A DNA stretch of 64,000 nucleotides from Brevundimonas sp. (lineage in GTDB: Bacteria > Pseudomonadota > Alphaproteobacteria > Caulobacterales > Caulobacteraceae): positions 62,001-126,000 of the forward strand of contig NZ_JAQSDY010000017.1 in NCBI RefSeq assembly GCF_029946145.1. The letters are read 5' to 3'. Position 1 is the first letter of the stretch. Each line of letters begins with the position of its first letter. Positions 57,284-64,000 of the stretch are shown here, one piece after another. Made by a program: the position numbers and the translations under genes. The notes below the pieces were generated by a model. It worked only from the letters and a program-made list of their open reading frames with translations. It did no database searches and was not told the origin of the DNA.

Positions 57284-57357
57284 CGGGTTCCTGCTGAGAC
57301 CTCGGCCAGGTTACGGAAGGCGTCCGGGCTCCGCTTGATCGCGGTTGCTGCCCGGCG

Positions 57358-57981
57358 TCAGATGCGGTCGAGGCGGCGCCGCCACTCGGGATCGCGGTCG
57401 TCGGTCAAGCCGCACAGCTGCAGGAAGCCGATCACCGGGACTTCGCGACGGGGCTCGGCCTTCGCCAGAAACAGCTGCGGCGGCGCTTCGGCCCGCACGG
57501 TCAGCGGCAGCACGACCCACGATCGAGGGAAGGGCCGTACATCAATGTGGGGATCAGCTTTCAGGTGGGGACAGTACCGCAGCGAGCGGGCCGAACAGGC
57601 CTTGTGAAGGGGGGCGATGGCGCCGGCGTCGATCAGAATCCGGTCGTCCCCGATATCGGCGGGCAGGGCGCTTCCGCGTCCGGCCGCGCGCAAGGCTCCG
57701 GCGGCGAACGGATGCGCAACCTGGGTATAGCGATCCTCGGGCGTCGTCGGCTTGCCGCACATCGGGCACAGCATGTCGCGCACGGTCAGACGCTGCCGGA
57801 CCGCGTGGTTCTGCGAATACAGCGGCTTGCCGTGGCCGGCGTTGTCGGCCTGGACGATCGCCAGCGCGCCGTTCACCGATGGACAGGGCCGCACGCCCAG
57901 CACCGGCTCGCCGGTCCAGCTGGTGACCCAGGGGACGTCGACGCCGACCTTGAGGGCCGACAGTTTCGCGGACTCGCTCAT
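57358..57981 (-). CDS. Hypothetical protein with cysteine-rich zinc-like motif
   Basis: A 207-residue soluble protein of unknown function. CPMCGKPT (about 72-79) and a later HKAC, RYCPHL supply four to five Cys/His residues that could bind one zinc ion. The rest has no recognised domain. The ATG at 57981 is used. It is divergent from the MscS gene with 91 bp between. Expected composition for the genome, so it is considered real. Confidence 0.65.
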   Translation of the reverse strand: MSESAKLSALKVGVDVPWVTSWTGEPVLGVRPCPSVNGALAIVQADNAGHGKPLYSQNHAVRQRLTVRDMLCPMCGKPTTPEDRYTQVAHPFAAGALRAAGRGSALPADIGDDRILIDAGAIAPLHKACSARSLRYCPHLKADPHIDVRPFPRSWVVLPLTVRAEAPPQLFLAKAEPRREVPVIGFLQLCGLTDDRDPEWRRRLDRI

Positions 57982-58072
57982 GCAGCCAGTCTAGGGCGGG
58001 GGAGCGGGACCACGAAGCCGGAAATGCAGCCTCCGGGGTTCCAAATCGGGACCGAGGCGTTAGACCCGGCTT

Positions 58073-59041
58073 ATGTCTTCCCTCGTCGCTCCCCTGAACG
58101 AGGCGGTCGCCGCCGGCCAGAAAGCCGCCGCGGTCGACGCCGCCATGATCGCCAAGCTGACCGACATGGCCGGCGACTTCGCGATCAATCTGACCGTCGC
58201 GCTCATCATCCTGATCGTCACGGTTTTCGCCTCCCGCTGGGCGTGCGGGCTTACGCGCCGGGGGCTGTCCCGCCTGCGCGGGTTCCGCCACGACCCGACG
58301 GTGCTCAGTTTCGCCGTGCAGGTGGTGCGGGTGCTGGTCTACGTCATCGGCCTCATCGCCGTGCTGCAGCGGCTGGGCGTGCAGACGACCTCGATCATCG
58401 CTGTGCTGGGCGCGGCCTCGCTGGCGGTGGGTCTGGCCCTGCAAGGCACGCTGTCGAACGTGGCGGCCGGCGTGCTGCTTCTGGTTCTGCGGCCCTACAA
58501 GGTCGGGGACGTGATCGACATCGGCGGCGTGGCCGGCTCGGTCCAGCGCCTCGACCTGTTCACGACCCAGATGTCGAACGCCAACAACCACAAGATCGTG
58601 GTTCCGAACTCCAAGGTGCTGGGCGACGTCATCCTGAACCTGTCGGGTCAGCAAACCCGGCGGATCGAGATCAATTTCATGGTCGGCTACGGTGAGGACC
58701 TGAACGCCGCGCGCGCCGTTCTGGCCGACATCGCCGAAGGCCACGACAAGGTGCTGCCCGACCCCGCGCCCTGGACAGGCGTGACGGGTCTGCTCGACAG
58801 CGCGGTGCAGATCACGCTGCAGGCCTGGGTGAAGTCCGACGACTGGTGGCAGGTTCAGGCCGACCTGATGCAGGGCGGCAAGGAGGCGATAGACGCCGCG
58901 GGCATCGAGATTCCATTCCCGCACCAGGTCGCCGTTCCATACGGGGACGAGGACGTCATGCCGCTGGTAACGGTTCGCACCGGACGGAGGGCGACGCCTG
59001 GCGGCGCGGACGCCTCGGTTGATGATGGGGAAGAGGGCTGA
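58073..59041 (+). CDS. MscS-type mechanosensitive channel
   Basis: A 322-residue inner-membrane channel. Three hydrophobic helices (about 35-55, 78-102, 106-132); TM3 has the Gly/Ala-packed pore lining SIIAVLGAASLAVGLALQGTLSNVAAGVLLLVLRPYKVGD. The cytoplasmic MscS beta domain and alpha/beta domain follow (IVVPNSKVLGDVILNLS). Similar in length to E. coli MscS (286). It releases solutes on hypo-osmotic shock. The next gene starts 2 bp after its stop. Confidence 0.95.
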   Translation: MSSLVAPLNEAVAAGQKAAAVDAAMIAKLTDMAGDFAINLTVALIILIVTVFASRWACGLTRRGLSRLRGFRHDPTVLSFAVQVVRVLVYVIGLIAVLQRLGVQTTSIIAVLGAASLAVGLALQGTLSNVAAGVLLLVLRPYKVGDVIDIGGVAGSVQRLDLFTTQMSNANNHKIVVPNSKVLGDVILNLSGQQTRRIEINFMVGYGEDLNAARAVLADIAEGHDKVLPDPAPWTGVTGLLDSAVQITLQAWVKSDDWWQVQADLMQGGKEAIDAAGIEIPFPHQVAVPYGDEDVMPLVTVRTGRRATPGGADASVDDGEEG

Positions 59042-59043
59042 CG

Positions 59044-60057
59044 ATGCGGTACGATTTCGGATCCGACAACACCGCCGGCATGGCCCCGGCCGCGTTGCGG
59101 GCGCTCATCGAGGCCAACGAAGGCTTCGCCCGGGCCTATGGATCGGACGACGTCACGGCGCGGGCCGGCGACCTGATCCGGCGACGGCTGGACGCGGACG
59201 CGGACATCCGCTTCGTCTTCTCGGGCACGGCGGCCAACGCCATCGCCCTGGCGATGCTGGCCTGGCCGCATGAGGCGGTGCTGGCGCATCACGCGGCCCA
59301 CATCTGCACCGACGAGACCGGGGCGCCCGGCTTCTTCGGCTCGGGTGTGGGACTGATCGGCCTGCCGGGCTTTTCGGGCAAGATCGATCCGCTGGCGCTG
59401 CATGCCGCGCTGGACGAGCCGGAGGTCGGCCATCGCCAGCCGCCGGCGGCGCTCAGCCTGACCCAGTCGACGGAATACGGCGCGGTCTACACCGAGGAAG
59501 AGCTGCGCCATCTGATCGAACCGGTGAAGCTGAAGGGCTGCGGCGTGCATATGGACGGGGCCCGGCTGGCCAATGCAGCGGCGGCGGGCTTCGACCTGAC
59601 GCAGATCGCGCGGCTGGGCGTGGACGTGCTGGTGTTCGGCGGGGCCAAGGCCGGGGCGAACTGCACCGAGGCCATCGTCATGTTCGACAAGAGCCTGTCG
59701 CGGCGGATCGACAACCGGCTGAAGCAGGCCGGACAGACAGCATCCAAGGCGCGTTTCCTGGCGGCGCCCTTCCTGGGCCTGCTGGAAACCAACGCCTGGG
59801 AGGATGGCGCCGCCCACGCCAATCTGATGGCCCAGCGGCTGGCCGCCGGCATCGCCGCGCGCTCGCCCTTCACCCTGGCCCATCCGGTCGAGGCCAACGC
59901 CGTCTTTGTGCGCATGCCCCCGGCGGCTCACCAGCGGCTGAACGACATGGGGTGGGCCTGCTATCGTTTCGATGACGGCTCGGTGCGGTTCGTCTGTTCC
60001 TGGGCCACGCGGGAATCGGCTGTGGATGAGGTCATCGAGGCCATCTCCACGCTTTAG
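59044..60057 (+). CDS. ltaE: Low-specificity L-threonine aldolase
   Basis: A 337-residue PLP enzyme cleaving L-threonine or L-allo-threonine to glycine and acetaldehyde. The N-terminal FGSDNTAGMAP, GTAANAIAL, DGARLANAA and PLP Lys202 in FGGAKAGANCTEA mark the aldolase/beta-eliminating lyase-like family. Start ATG 59044 is 2 bp past the MscS stop, so both genes are probably one unit although their functions are not linked. Confidence 0.9.
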   Translation: MRYDFGSDNTAGMAPAALRALIEANEGFARAYGSDDVTARAGDLIRRRLDADADIRFVFSGTAANAIALAMLAWPHEAVLAHHAAHICTDETGAPGFFGSGVGLIGLPGFSGKIDPLALHAALDEPEVGHRQPPAALSLTQSTEYGAVYTEEELRHLIEPVKLKGCGVHMDGARLANAAAAGFDLTQIARLGVDVLVFGGAKAGANCTEAIVMFDKSLSRRIDNRLKQAGQTASKARFLAAPFLGLLETNAWEDGAAHANLMAQRLAAGIAARSPFTLAHPVEANAVFVRMPPAAHQRLNDMGWACYRFDDGSVRFVCSWATRESAVDEVIEAISTL

Positions 60058-60173
60058 GGCGGTGCGAGGCGCTTGAAGCTTCACGGAACGCTTCCTAACT
60101 CGGAACAAACCGGGACCGTGGGCCGTTCGAAGCCCGAGCGCCGGTCCGGCGTAAACAGCCAGGGGCGGACCAG

Positions 60174-62333
60174 ATGAACGCGCCATCACGCATCCCGGAC
60201 GGGATCGCCGGGAATCTGACCCGTTACCGGGAGGTCCGAGCGGCCATGCCCGGCCTGGCGGCCGGCCTCGGCCCCGAGGACCTGTCCGCCCAGTCCATGC
60301 CGGACTGCAGCCCCGGCAAATGGCATCTGGCGCACAGCAGCTGGTTTTTCGAAGCCATGATCCTGGGCGAGGAGCCCGGTTATCAGCCTGTCGATCCCTG
60401 TTTCCAGACCCTGTTCAACAGCTATTACGAAGCACTGGGCCATCGCGTGGAGCGCGGTGAGCGCGGGCTGATGACCCGGCCGTCGCTGGACGAGGTTCTC
60501 GCCTATCGGCGGGAGATCGACCGGCGCATGACGGCCTGGCTGGGGCAGGGGGATATGGACCCCCGGGGCCGCTACCTGTTCACCCTGGGCCTGCATCACG
60601 ACCAGCAACACCAGGAGCTGTTCCTGATGGACCTGCTGAACCTCATGTCGCGCTCGCCGCTGGATCCCGCGGCGTATGAACGGGCCCCCCGGTTCAGCGA
60701 TTGCGAAGCCCCACGCGGAGGCTGGACGCGCTGTGACGGCGGCCTCGTCGAGATCGGTCACGCCGGCGCGGGCTTCGCCTTTGACAACGAAGGCCCGGCC
60801 CACCGTGTCTGGCTGGAGCCCTACGCCCTCGCCAACGATCTGGTCACCAACGGCGACTGGATCGGCTTCATCGAGGACGGCGGCTATGCCCGCCCAGAGC
60901 TGTGGCTGGCGGACGGCTGGGCCGCGGTGAAGACGGAGCAATGGACCGCGCCCCTGTACTGGCGCGGCGAGGGGGGCTGCTGGACGCGGATGACGCTGAC
61001 CGGCCGCGTCGAGGTCGATCCCGCCGAACCGGTCAGCCACGTCAGCTTTTACGAGGCCGACGCCTATGCCCGCCGGGCGGGCAAGCGGCTGCCCACCGAG
61101 GCCGAGTGGGAGCATGCGGTGCGATGCCGTCCCGACGCCTTCTCCAACGCCTTTGGCGAGGTGTGGCAGTGGACCGCCAGCGCCTACGCCCCTTACGCCG
61201 GCTTCCGGCCAACCGAGGGCACGGCCTCGGAGTACAACGGCAAGTTCATGGCCAATCAGATGGTGCTGCGGGGTTCGTCCTTCGCCACGCCCGAGAGGCA
61301 TGCGCGGGTCAGCTACCGCAACTTCTTCTATCCAAATCAAAGGTGGGCGTTCATGGGACTGCGACTGGCCGACGACGCTTCGGCGCCGCTGACGCGAAAA
61401 TCCGAGCCGGGCGAGACCGCCCGCTTCCGCCGGGATCTGATGGCGGGGCTTTCCCGGTCGCCCAAGGTCGCCTCGCCGAAATGGTTCTATGATGCCGAGG
61501 GTTCACGCCTGTTCGAGGCGATCACCCGGCTGCCCGAGTATTATCCGACCCGTCAGGAGGCGGCGCTGCTGCGGCGTGTGGCCCCGGAATGGGCGGGGCG
61601 GTTCGGGCCGGACGCGGCGCTGGTCGAGTTCGGATCCGGCGCCAGCGAGAAGACCCGGATCGTGCTGGATGCGGCTTCGGACCTGGCCGCCTATGTGCCG
61701 ATCGACATCAGCGCCGACGCGCTGAACGCGGCCGCCCAAAGGATCGCCGATGCCTATCCCGCGCTGAAGGTCGCGCCCCTGGTGGGCGACTTCCTGCATC
61801 TGGGCGCCCTGCCGGCGGGGATTGGTCAGGGCCGGCGGGTCGGCTTCTTCCCGGGCTCGACCATCGGCAATCTGGAGCCGGACGAGGCGGTCGCCTTCCT
61901 CAGGGCCGCCCGCGCGCTGCTTGGCGACGATGCGCTGTTCATTCTGGGCGTGGACCTGGTCAAGGCTCCCGGAATCCTGATCGCCGCCTATGACGATGCG
62001 GCGGGGGTGACCGCCGCCTTCAACCGGAACCTGCTGGTGCGGGCCAATCGCGAACTGGGCGCGGATTTCGACGTCGACGCCTTCGCTCATCGCGCCGTGT
62101 GGAATCCCTCGGAGTCGCGGATGGAAATGCATCTGGAGGCGACGCGCGACATGGTGGTGAGCCTTGACGGCCAGAGGGTTATGTTTGTGCGGGGCGAGAC
62201 CATCCACACCGAGAACTCGCGAAAATTCACCGAGGAGGCCGTCCGCCGGCTTGCCGGGGCCGCGGGATGGTCAGTCGCCGCCTTCGAGACGGGCGAGGCT
62301 CCCGCCGTGGCGCTGGCGCTGCTGGAAGCCTGA
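60174..62333 (+). CDS. egtB-egtD: EgtB-EgtD fusion: ergothioneine sulfoxide synthase and histidine N-methyltransferase
   Basis: A single 719-residue protein. Part 1 (about 1-400) is EgtB: DinB-like domain with iron ligands His51, His142, His146 (HX3HXE) and an FGE-sulfatase domain (GKRLPTEAEWEHAVR, FGEVWQWTASAY, VSYRNFF). Part 2 (about 410-719) is EgtD: SAM-binding VEFGSGASEKTR (484-495) and FFPGSTIGNLEP. Together they trimethylate histidine to hercynine and add the sulfur. The frame is continuous with no stop between. ATG 60174 has a purine-rich upstream region. Confidence 0.93.
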   Translation: MNAPSRIPDGIAGNLTRYREVRAAMPGLAAGLGPEDLSAQSMPDCSPGKWHLAHSSWFFEAMILGEEPGYQPVDPCFQTLFNSYYEALGHRVERGERGLMTRPSLDEVLAYRREIDRRMTAWLGQGDMDPRGRYLFTLGLHHDQQHQELFLMDLLNLMSRSPLDPAAYERAPRFSDCEAPRGGWTRCDGGLVEIGHAGAGFAFDNEGPAHRVWLEPYALANDLVTNGDWIGFIEDGGYARPELWLADGWAAVKTEQWTAPLYWRGEGGCWTRMTLTGRVEVDPAEPVSHVSFYEADAYARRAGKRLPTEAEWEHAVRCRPDAFSNAFGEVWQWTASAYAPYAGFRPTEGTASEYNGKFMANQMVLRGSSFATPERHARVSYRNFFYPNQRWAFMGLRLADDASAPLTRKSEPGETARFRRDLMAGLSRSPKVASPKWFYDAEGSRLFEAITRLPEYYPTRQEAALLRRVAPEWAGRFGPDAALVEFGSGASEKTRIVLDAASDLAAYVPIDISADALNAAAQRIADAYPALKVAPLVGDFLHLGALPAGIGQGRRVGFFPGSTIGNLEPDEAVAFLRAARALLGDDALFILGVDLVKAPGILIAAYDDAAGVTAAFNRNLLVRANRELGADFDVDAFAHRAVWNPSESRMEMHLEATRDMVVSLDGQRVMFVRGETIHTENSRKFTEEAVRRLAGAAGWSVAAFETGEAPAVALALLEA

Positions 62334-62337
62334 AACG

Positions 62338-62372
62338 AAAAAGGGACGGCGGCCCTGCGGGCGCCGTCCCTT
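62338..62372. terminator. Bidirectional terminator between egtB-egtD and KGG gene
   Basis: AAGGGACGGC (62341-62350) pairs with GCCGTCCCTT (62363-62372). On the plus strand only TT follows, but on the minus strand TTTTTCG follows, so it serves mainly the convergent KGG-protein gene and secondarily egtB-egtD. Confidence 0.8.
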
Positions 62373-62391
62373 CGATCGTCCTGATCGCCAA

Positions 62392-62616
62392 TTAGTCCGG
62401 GGTCGAACCCGGCTCCCTCACCCGGGCGCCGTGGGACGCTTCTCCGCCCTTGCGGCCGGCCTGGGCGGCGAGACTGCGGTCCTGGGAGAAGCTGCGCTTC
62501 TCGCTCGGCACGCTGGCTCCGCCCTTGCGGGCGATCTCGCGCTGGCGTTCCGGATCCATCGAGGCGAAGCCCCGTTTGGACACGCCGGAGGCACGTGTGG
62601 GCTGACCTTGAGCCAT
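62392..62616 (-). CDS. KGG-domain general stress protein
   Basis: A 74-residue hydrophilic protein with two KGG motifs (REIARKGGASVPSEKRSFSQ and AAQAGRKGGEAS), the signature of YciG/Con-10-like stress-induced proteins, likely intrinsically disordered. ATG 62616 (MAQGQPTRA); longer in-frame starts run across a non-conserved region and are not used. It is convergent with egtB-egtD. Induction at stationary phase or desiccation is known for the family only. Confidence 0.85.
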   Translation of the reverse strand: MAQGQPTRASGVSKRGFASMDPERQREIARKGGASVPSEKRSFSQDRSLAAQAGRKGGEASHGARVREPGSTPD

Positions 62617-62728
62617 CTGGGTTTCCTTTCGTGGCGACGGTGGCGGTTGCTGGACTGAACCCTTCCGCCCGCGTCCGGTTCCGGCGGCCCGGTCACGGAA
62701 TTGCGAACGAATCACAGGGTTTGCGTCG

Positions 62729-62884
62729 TCATCCATAGGGACGAGCGTCGCCAGGCTCGCCGCCCGGGATATCCTGCTGTGGCATTTCCTCAGGGGTACT
62801 GCCGGGATCGAGGTCCGGTCCGGGGGTGTCGGGCGGCATGATCTCGGGCTGGCCCCCGGGGCTGTCGGGCTCGACATAGGTCAT
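62729..62884 (-). CDS. Small Pro/Gly/Asp-rich acidic protein (51 residues)
   Basis: A short gene with an excellent AGGAG site 7 nt before ATG 62884. The product (MTYVEPDSPGGQPEIMPPDT, ending PGGEPGDARPYG) is made mostly of Pro, Glu, Asp, Gly and Gln, acidic and apparently disordered. The repeated P-x-E/D-x-P pattern argues against chance. No domain is known to me. It lies between the KGG stress gene and a membrane-anchored stress-like gene, so a stress role is plausible but unproven. Confidence 0.65.
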   Translation of the reverse strand: MTYVEPDSPGGQPEIMPPDTPGPDLDPGSTPEEMPQQDIPGGEPGDARPYG

Positions 62885-63028
62885 GAGCAATCTCCTCTTC
62901 TGCAGAGGAAACGTTCCGCGGCGGCACGCTGTTCAATCACGTTTCAGAATCGCGGCGGTTTGCCCGGAACCGGGGTGTGCGGCGGTGGTTTGACGGGCTC
63001 GACCCACACAGACCGCAGGAGCCCTTCC

Positions 63029-63316
63029 ATGACCGAGACCTACACCGGCCCGACCAACGTCGAGGATATCGAGGACGATACCGACACCTCAACGGCGCTG
63101 GAACGTCAGGCCGACGCCATTCTCGCGAACGACGAGAACCGCAGCTTCGGCGCGCCGCCGCTGCGTCAGGCGGTGCGCGAGGACGCCGCGACGGCGCGCG
63201 ACTGGAGCCGGAACCGGGTCGCCGGCTTGCGTGGGGCCGTCGAGGCGGAACCGGTCAAGGCCTCGCTTTACGCCCTAGGCATCGGCGTGGTGATCGGTCT
63301 TCTGGCCGCGCGCTAG
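63029..63316 (+). CDS. Membrane-anchored DUF883/ElaB-like protein
   Basis: A 95-residue protein with an acidic disordered N-terminus (VEDIEDDTDTSTALERQADAI), a helical middle part with charged residues (VREDAATARDWSRNRV) and a single C-terminal transmembrane helix with glycine zipper (ASLYALGIGVVIGLLAAR). This is the layout of ElaB/YqjD-type (DUF883) proteins that tether ribosomes in E. coli. AGGAG is 8 nt before the ATG at 63029. Function inferred from the layout. Confidence 0.72.
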   Translation: MTETYTGPTNVEDIEDDTDTSTALERQADAILANDENRSFGAPPLRQAVREDAATARDWSRNRVAGLRGAVEAEPVKASLYALGIGVVIGLLAAR

Positions 63317-63323
63317 GCCCGGG

Positions 63324-64000
63324 TCAGGATGGGCCGGACGCCGGGCGCGCGATCGGCGCCCGTCGCATCGCCTCGTCCGAGACGAACGGATTTGTGCGGC
63401 GCTCGGCCCCGAAGGTCGAGGTGGGGCCATGACCCGGCACGAAGGCGACGTCGTCGCCCAGCGGCCAGAGTTTGGTGGTGATGGCTTTCAGCAGGCTGGC
63501 GTGATCGCTGCGCGGGAAGTCGGTGCGGCCGATCGAGCCCTGGAACAGCACGTCGCCGACCTGGGCGAACCGCCCCGCCCGGTTGAAGAAGATAACATGG
63601 CCCGGCGTGTGGCCCGGACAATGGTAGACCTCCCAGGTGGTGTCCCCCAGCGTCAGCACATCGCCGTCGGCCAGCCAACGGGTCGGGGTAAAGCTGCGGG
63701 CGTCGGGCAGGCCGTATATCTGGCCCTGGGCCGGGATGCCGTCGATCCAGAACTGGTCGTCGGAGTGGGGGCCGATGATGTCGAGCCCGGTCTTTTCCTG
63801 CATCTCGGCCGCGCCGCCGGCGTGATCGAGGTGGCCGTGGGTGATCCAGATGGCGTCCAGGGTCAGTCCCTGCCTGGTCACGGCGGCCAGCAGGGCGTCC
63901 ACCGAGGCTCCCGGATCGATGATCGCGGCCTTCAGGGTGGCGCGGCACCAGACGAGGGTGCAGTTCTGCTGCAGCGGCGTGACCGGGAAGACGGCGACGC
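63324..64000 (-). CDS. Metallo-beta-lactamase-fold hydrolase, glyoxalase II-like (5' end outside)
   Basis: C-terminal 225 residues of an MBL-fold enzyme; the start lies beyond the window. The open frame reaches the window edge (VAVFPVTPLQQNCTLVWC). THGHLDHAGG supplies the first metal ligands, CPGHTPGH and GDVLFQGSIGRTDFPR the next ones, and FVPGHGPTSTFGAERRTNPF ends the fold as in YcbL/GloB-like hydrolases. It probably hydrolyses a thioester such as S-lactoylglutathione; the substrate is inferred. Its stop is 8 bp from the stop of the upstream convergent gene. Confidence 0.88.
   Translation of the reverse strand, partial: VAVFPVTPLQQNCTLVWCRATLKAAIIDPGASVDALLAAVTRQGLTLDAIWITHGHLDHAGGAAEMQEKTGLDIIGPHSDDQFWIDGIPAQGQIYGLPDARSFTPTRWLADGDVLTLGDTTWEVYHCPGHTPGHVIFFNRAGRFAQVGDVLFQGSIGRTDFPRSDHASLLKAITTKLWPLGDDVAFVPGHGPTSTFGAERRTNPFVSDEAMRRAPIARPASGPS

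Overview
The window is high-GC DNA (well above 60 %) from an alphaproteobacterium, most likely Caulobacterales and probably Brevundimonas or a close relative. The basis is gene content and order: an HWE-type histidine kinase coupled to a single-domain receiver, large TonB-dependent receptors, TorF-type porin, phasin, twin CspA proteins with similar leaders, rpsF-rpsR-rplI, clpS-clpA, a CobS / J-domain / BolA neighbourhood, and families of palindromic REP-like repeats. The genus is an inference. No rRNA, tRNA, CRISPR array, integrase or transposase gene was seen.

Layout. 1-10.2 kb: end of a response regulator, branched-chain aminotransferase, nucleoside transporter, glutathione S-transferase, Nudix hydrolase, RNase R, and a reverse transsulfuration pair (cystathionine beta-synthase and cystathionine gamma-lyase) with an exported alpha/beta hydrolase between them. 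10.2-20.9 kb: two cold-shock proteins, a TorF porin, nitronate monooxygenase, a GIY-YIG protein behind a striking dyad, queF, a DUF817 membrane protein, a FAD oxidoreductase, the HWE kinase/receiver pair and a carboxylesterase. 20.9-34.8 kb: a glucan-utilisation locus made of GH1 beta-glucosidase, LacI regulator, TonB-dependent receptor, GH144-like glucanase, ABC sugar-binding protein, two permeases and a 1075-residue multidomain glycosidase. 34.8-43.8 kb: core genes (dnaB, rplI-rpsR-rpsF, a D,D-carboxypeptidase with SPOR domain, phasin, clpS-clpA, CsbD).

44-52 kb is the accessory part. A DUF559 endonuclease gene is bracketed by perfect 58-bp inverted REP copies and ends inside a third copy. 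A REP pair next to it is tandemly duplicated. CobS follows, then a four-gene drug-efflux cassette (TetR, HlyD, ABC ATPase, ABC-2 permease) and an AT-rich scar separating cobS from the J-domain and bolA genes. 52-64 kb: hybrid histidine kinase, RcnB-like protein, ATP-dependent DNA ligase, AraC/GyrI regulator, MscS channel, threonine aldolase, a single-polypeptide EgtB-EgtD ergothioneine enzyme, small stress proteins (one of only 51 residues) and a truncated metallo-beta-lactamase-fold hydrolase.

The main unexplained theme is that REP-like elements repeatedly touch coding sequence. They appear to supply C-terminal tails (DUF817, DUF559), an N-terminal extension (ABC ATPase), a Shine-Dalgarno sequence (sugar permease) and a hairpin covering both stop codons of a convergent pair. 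Together with the REP-bracketed DUF559 nuclease, this is the best candidate here for an undescribed system.
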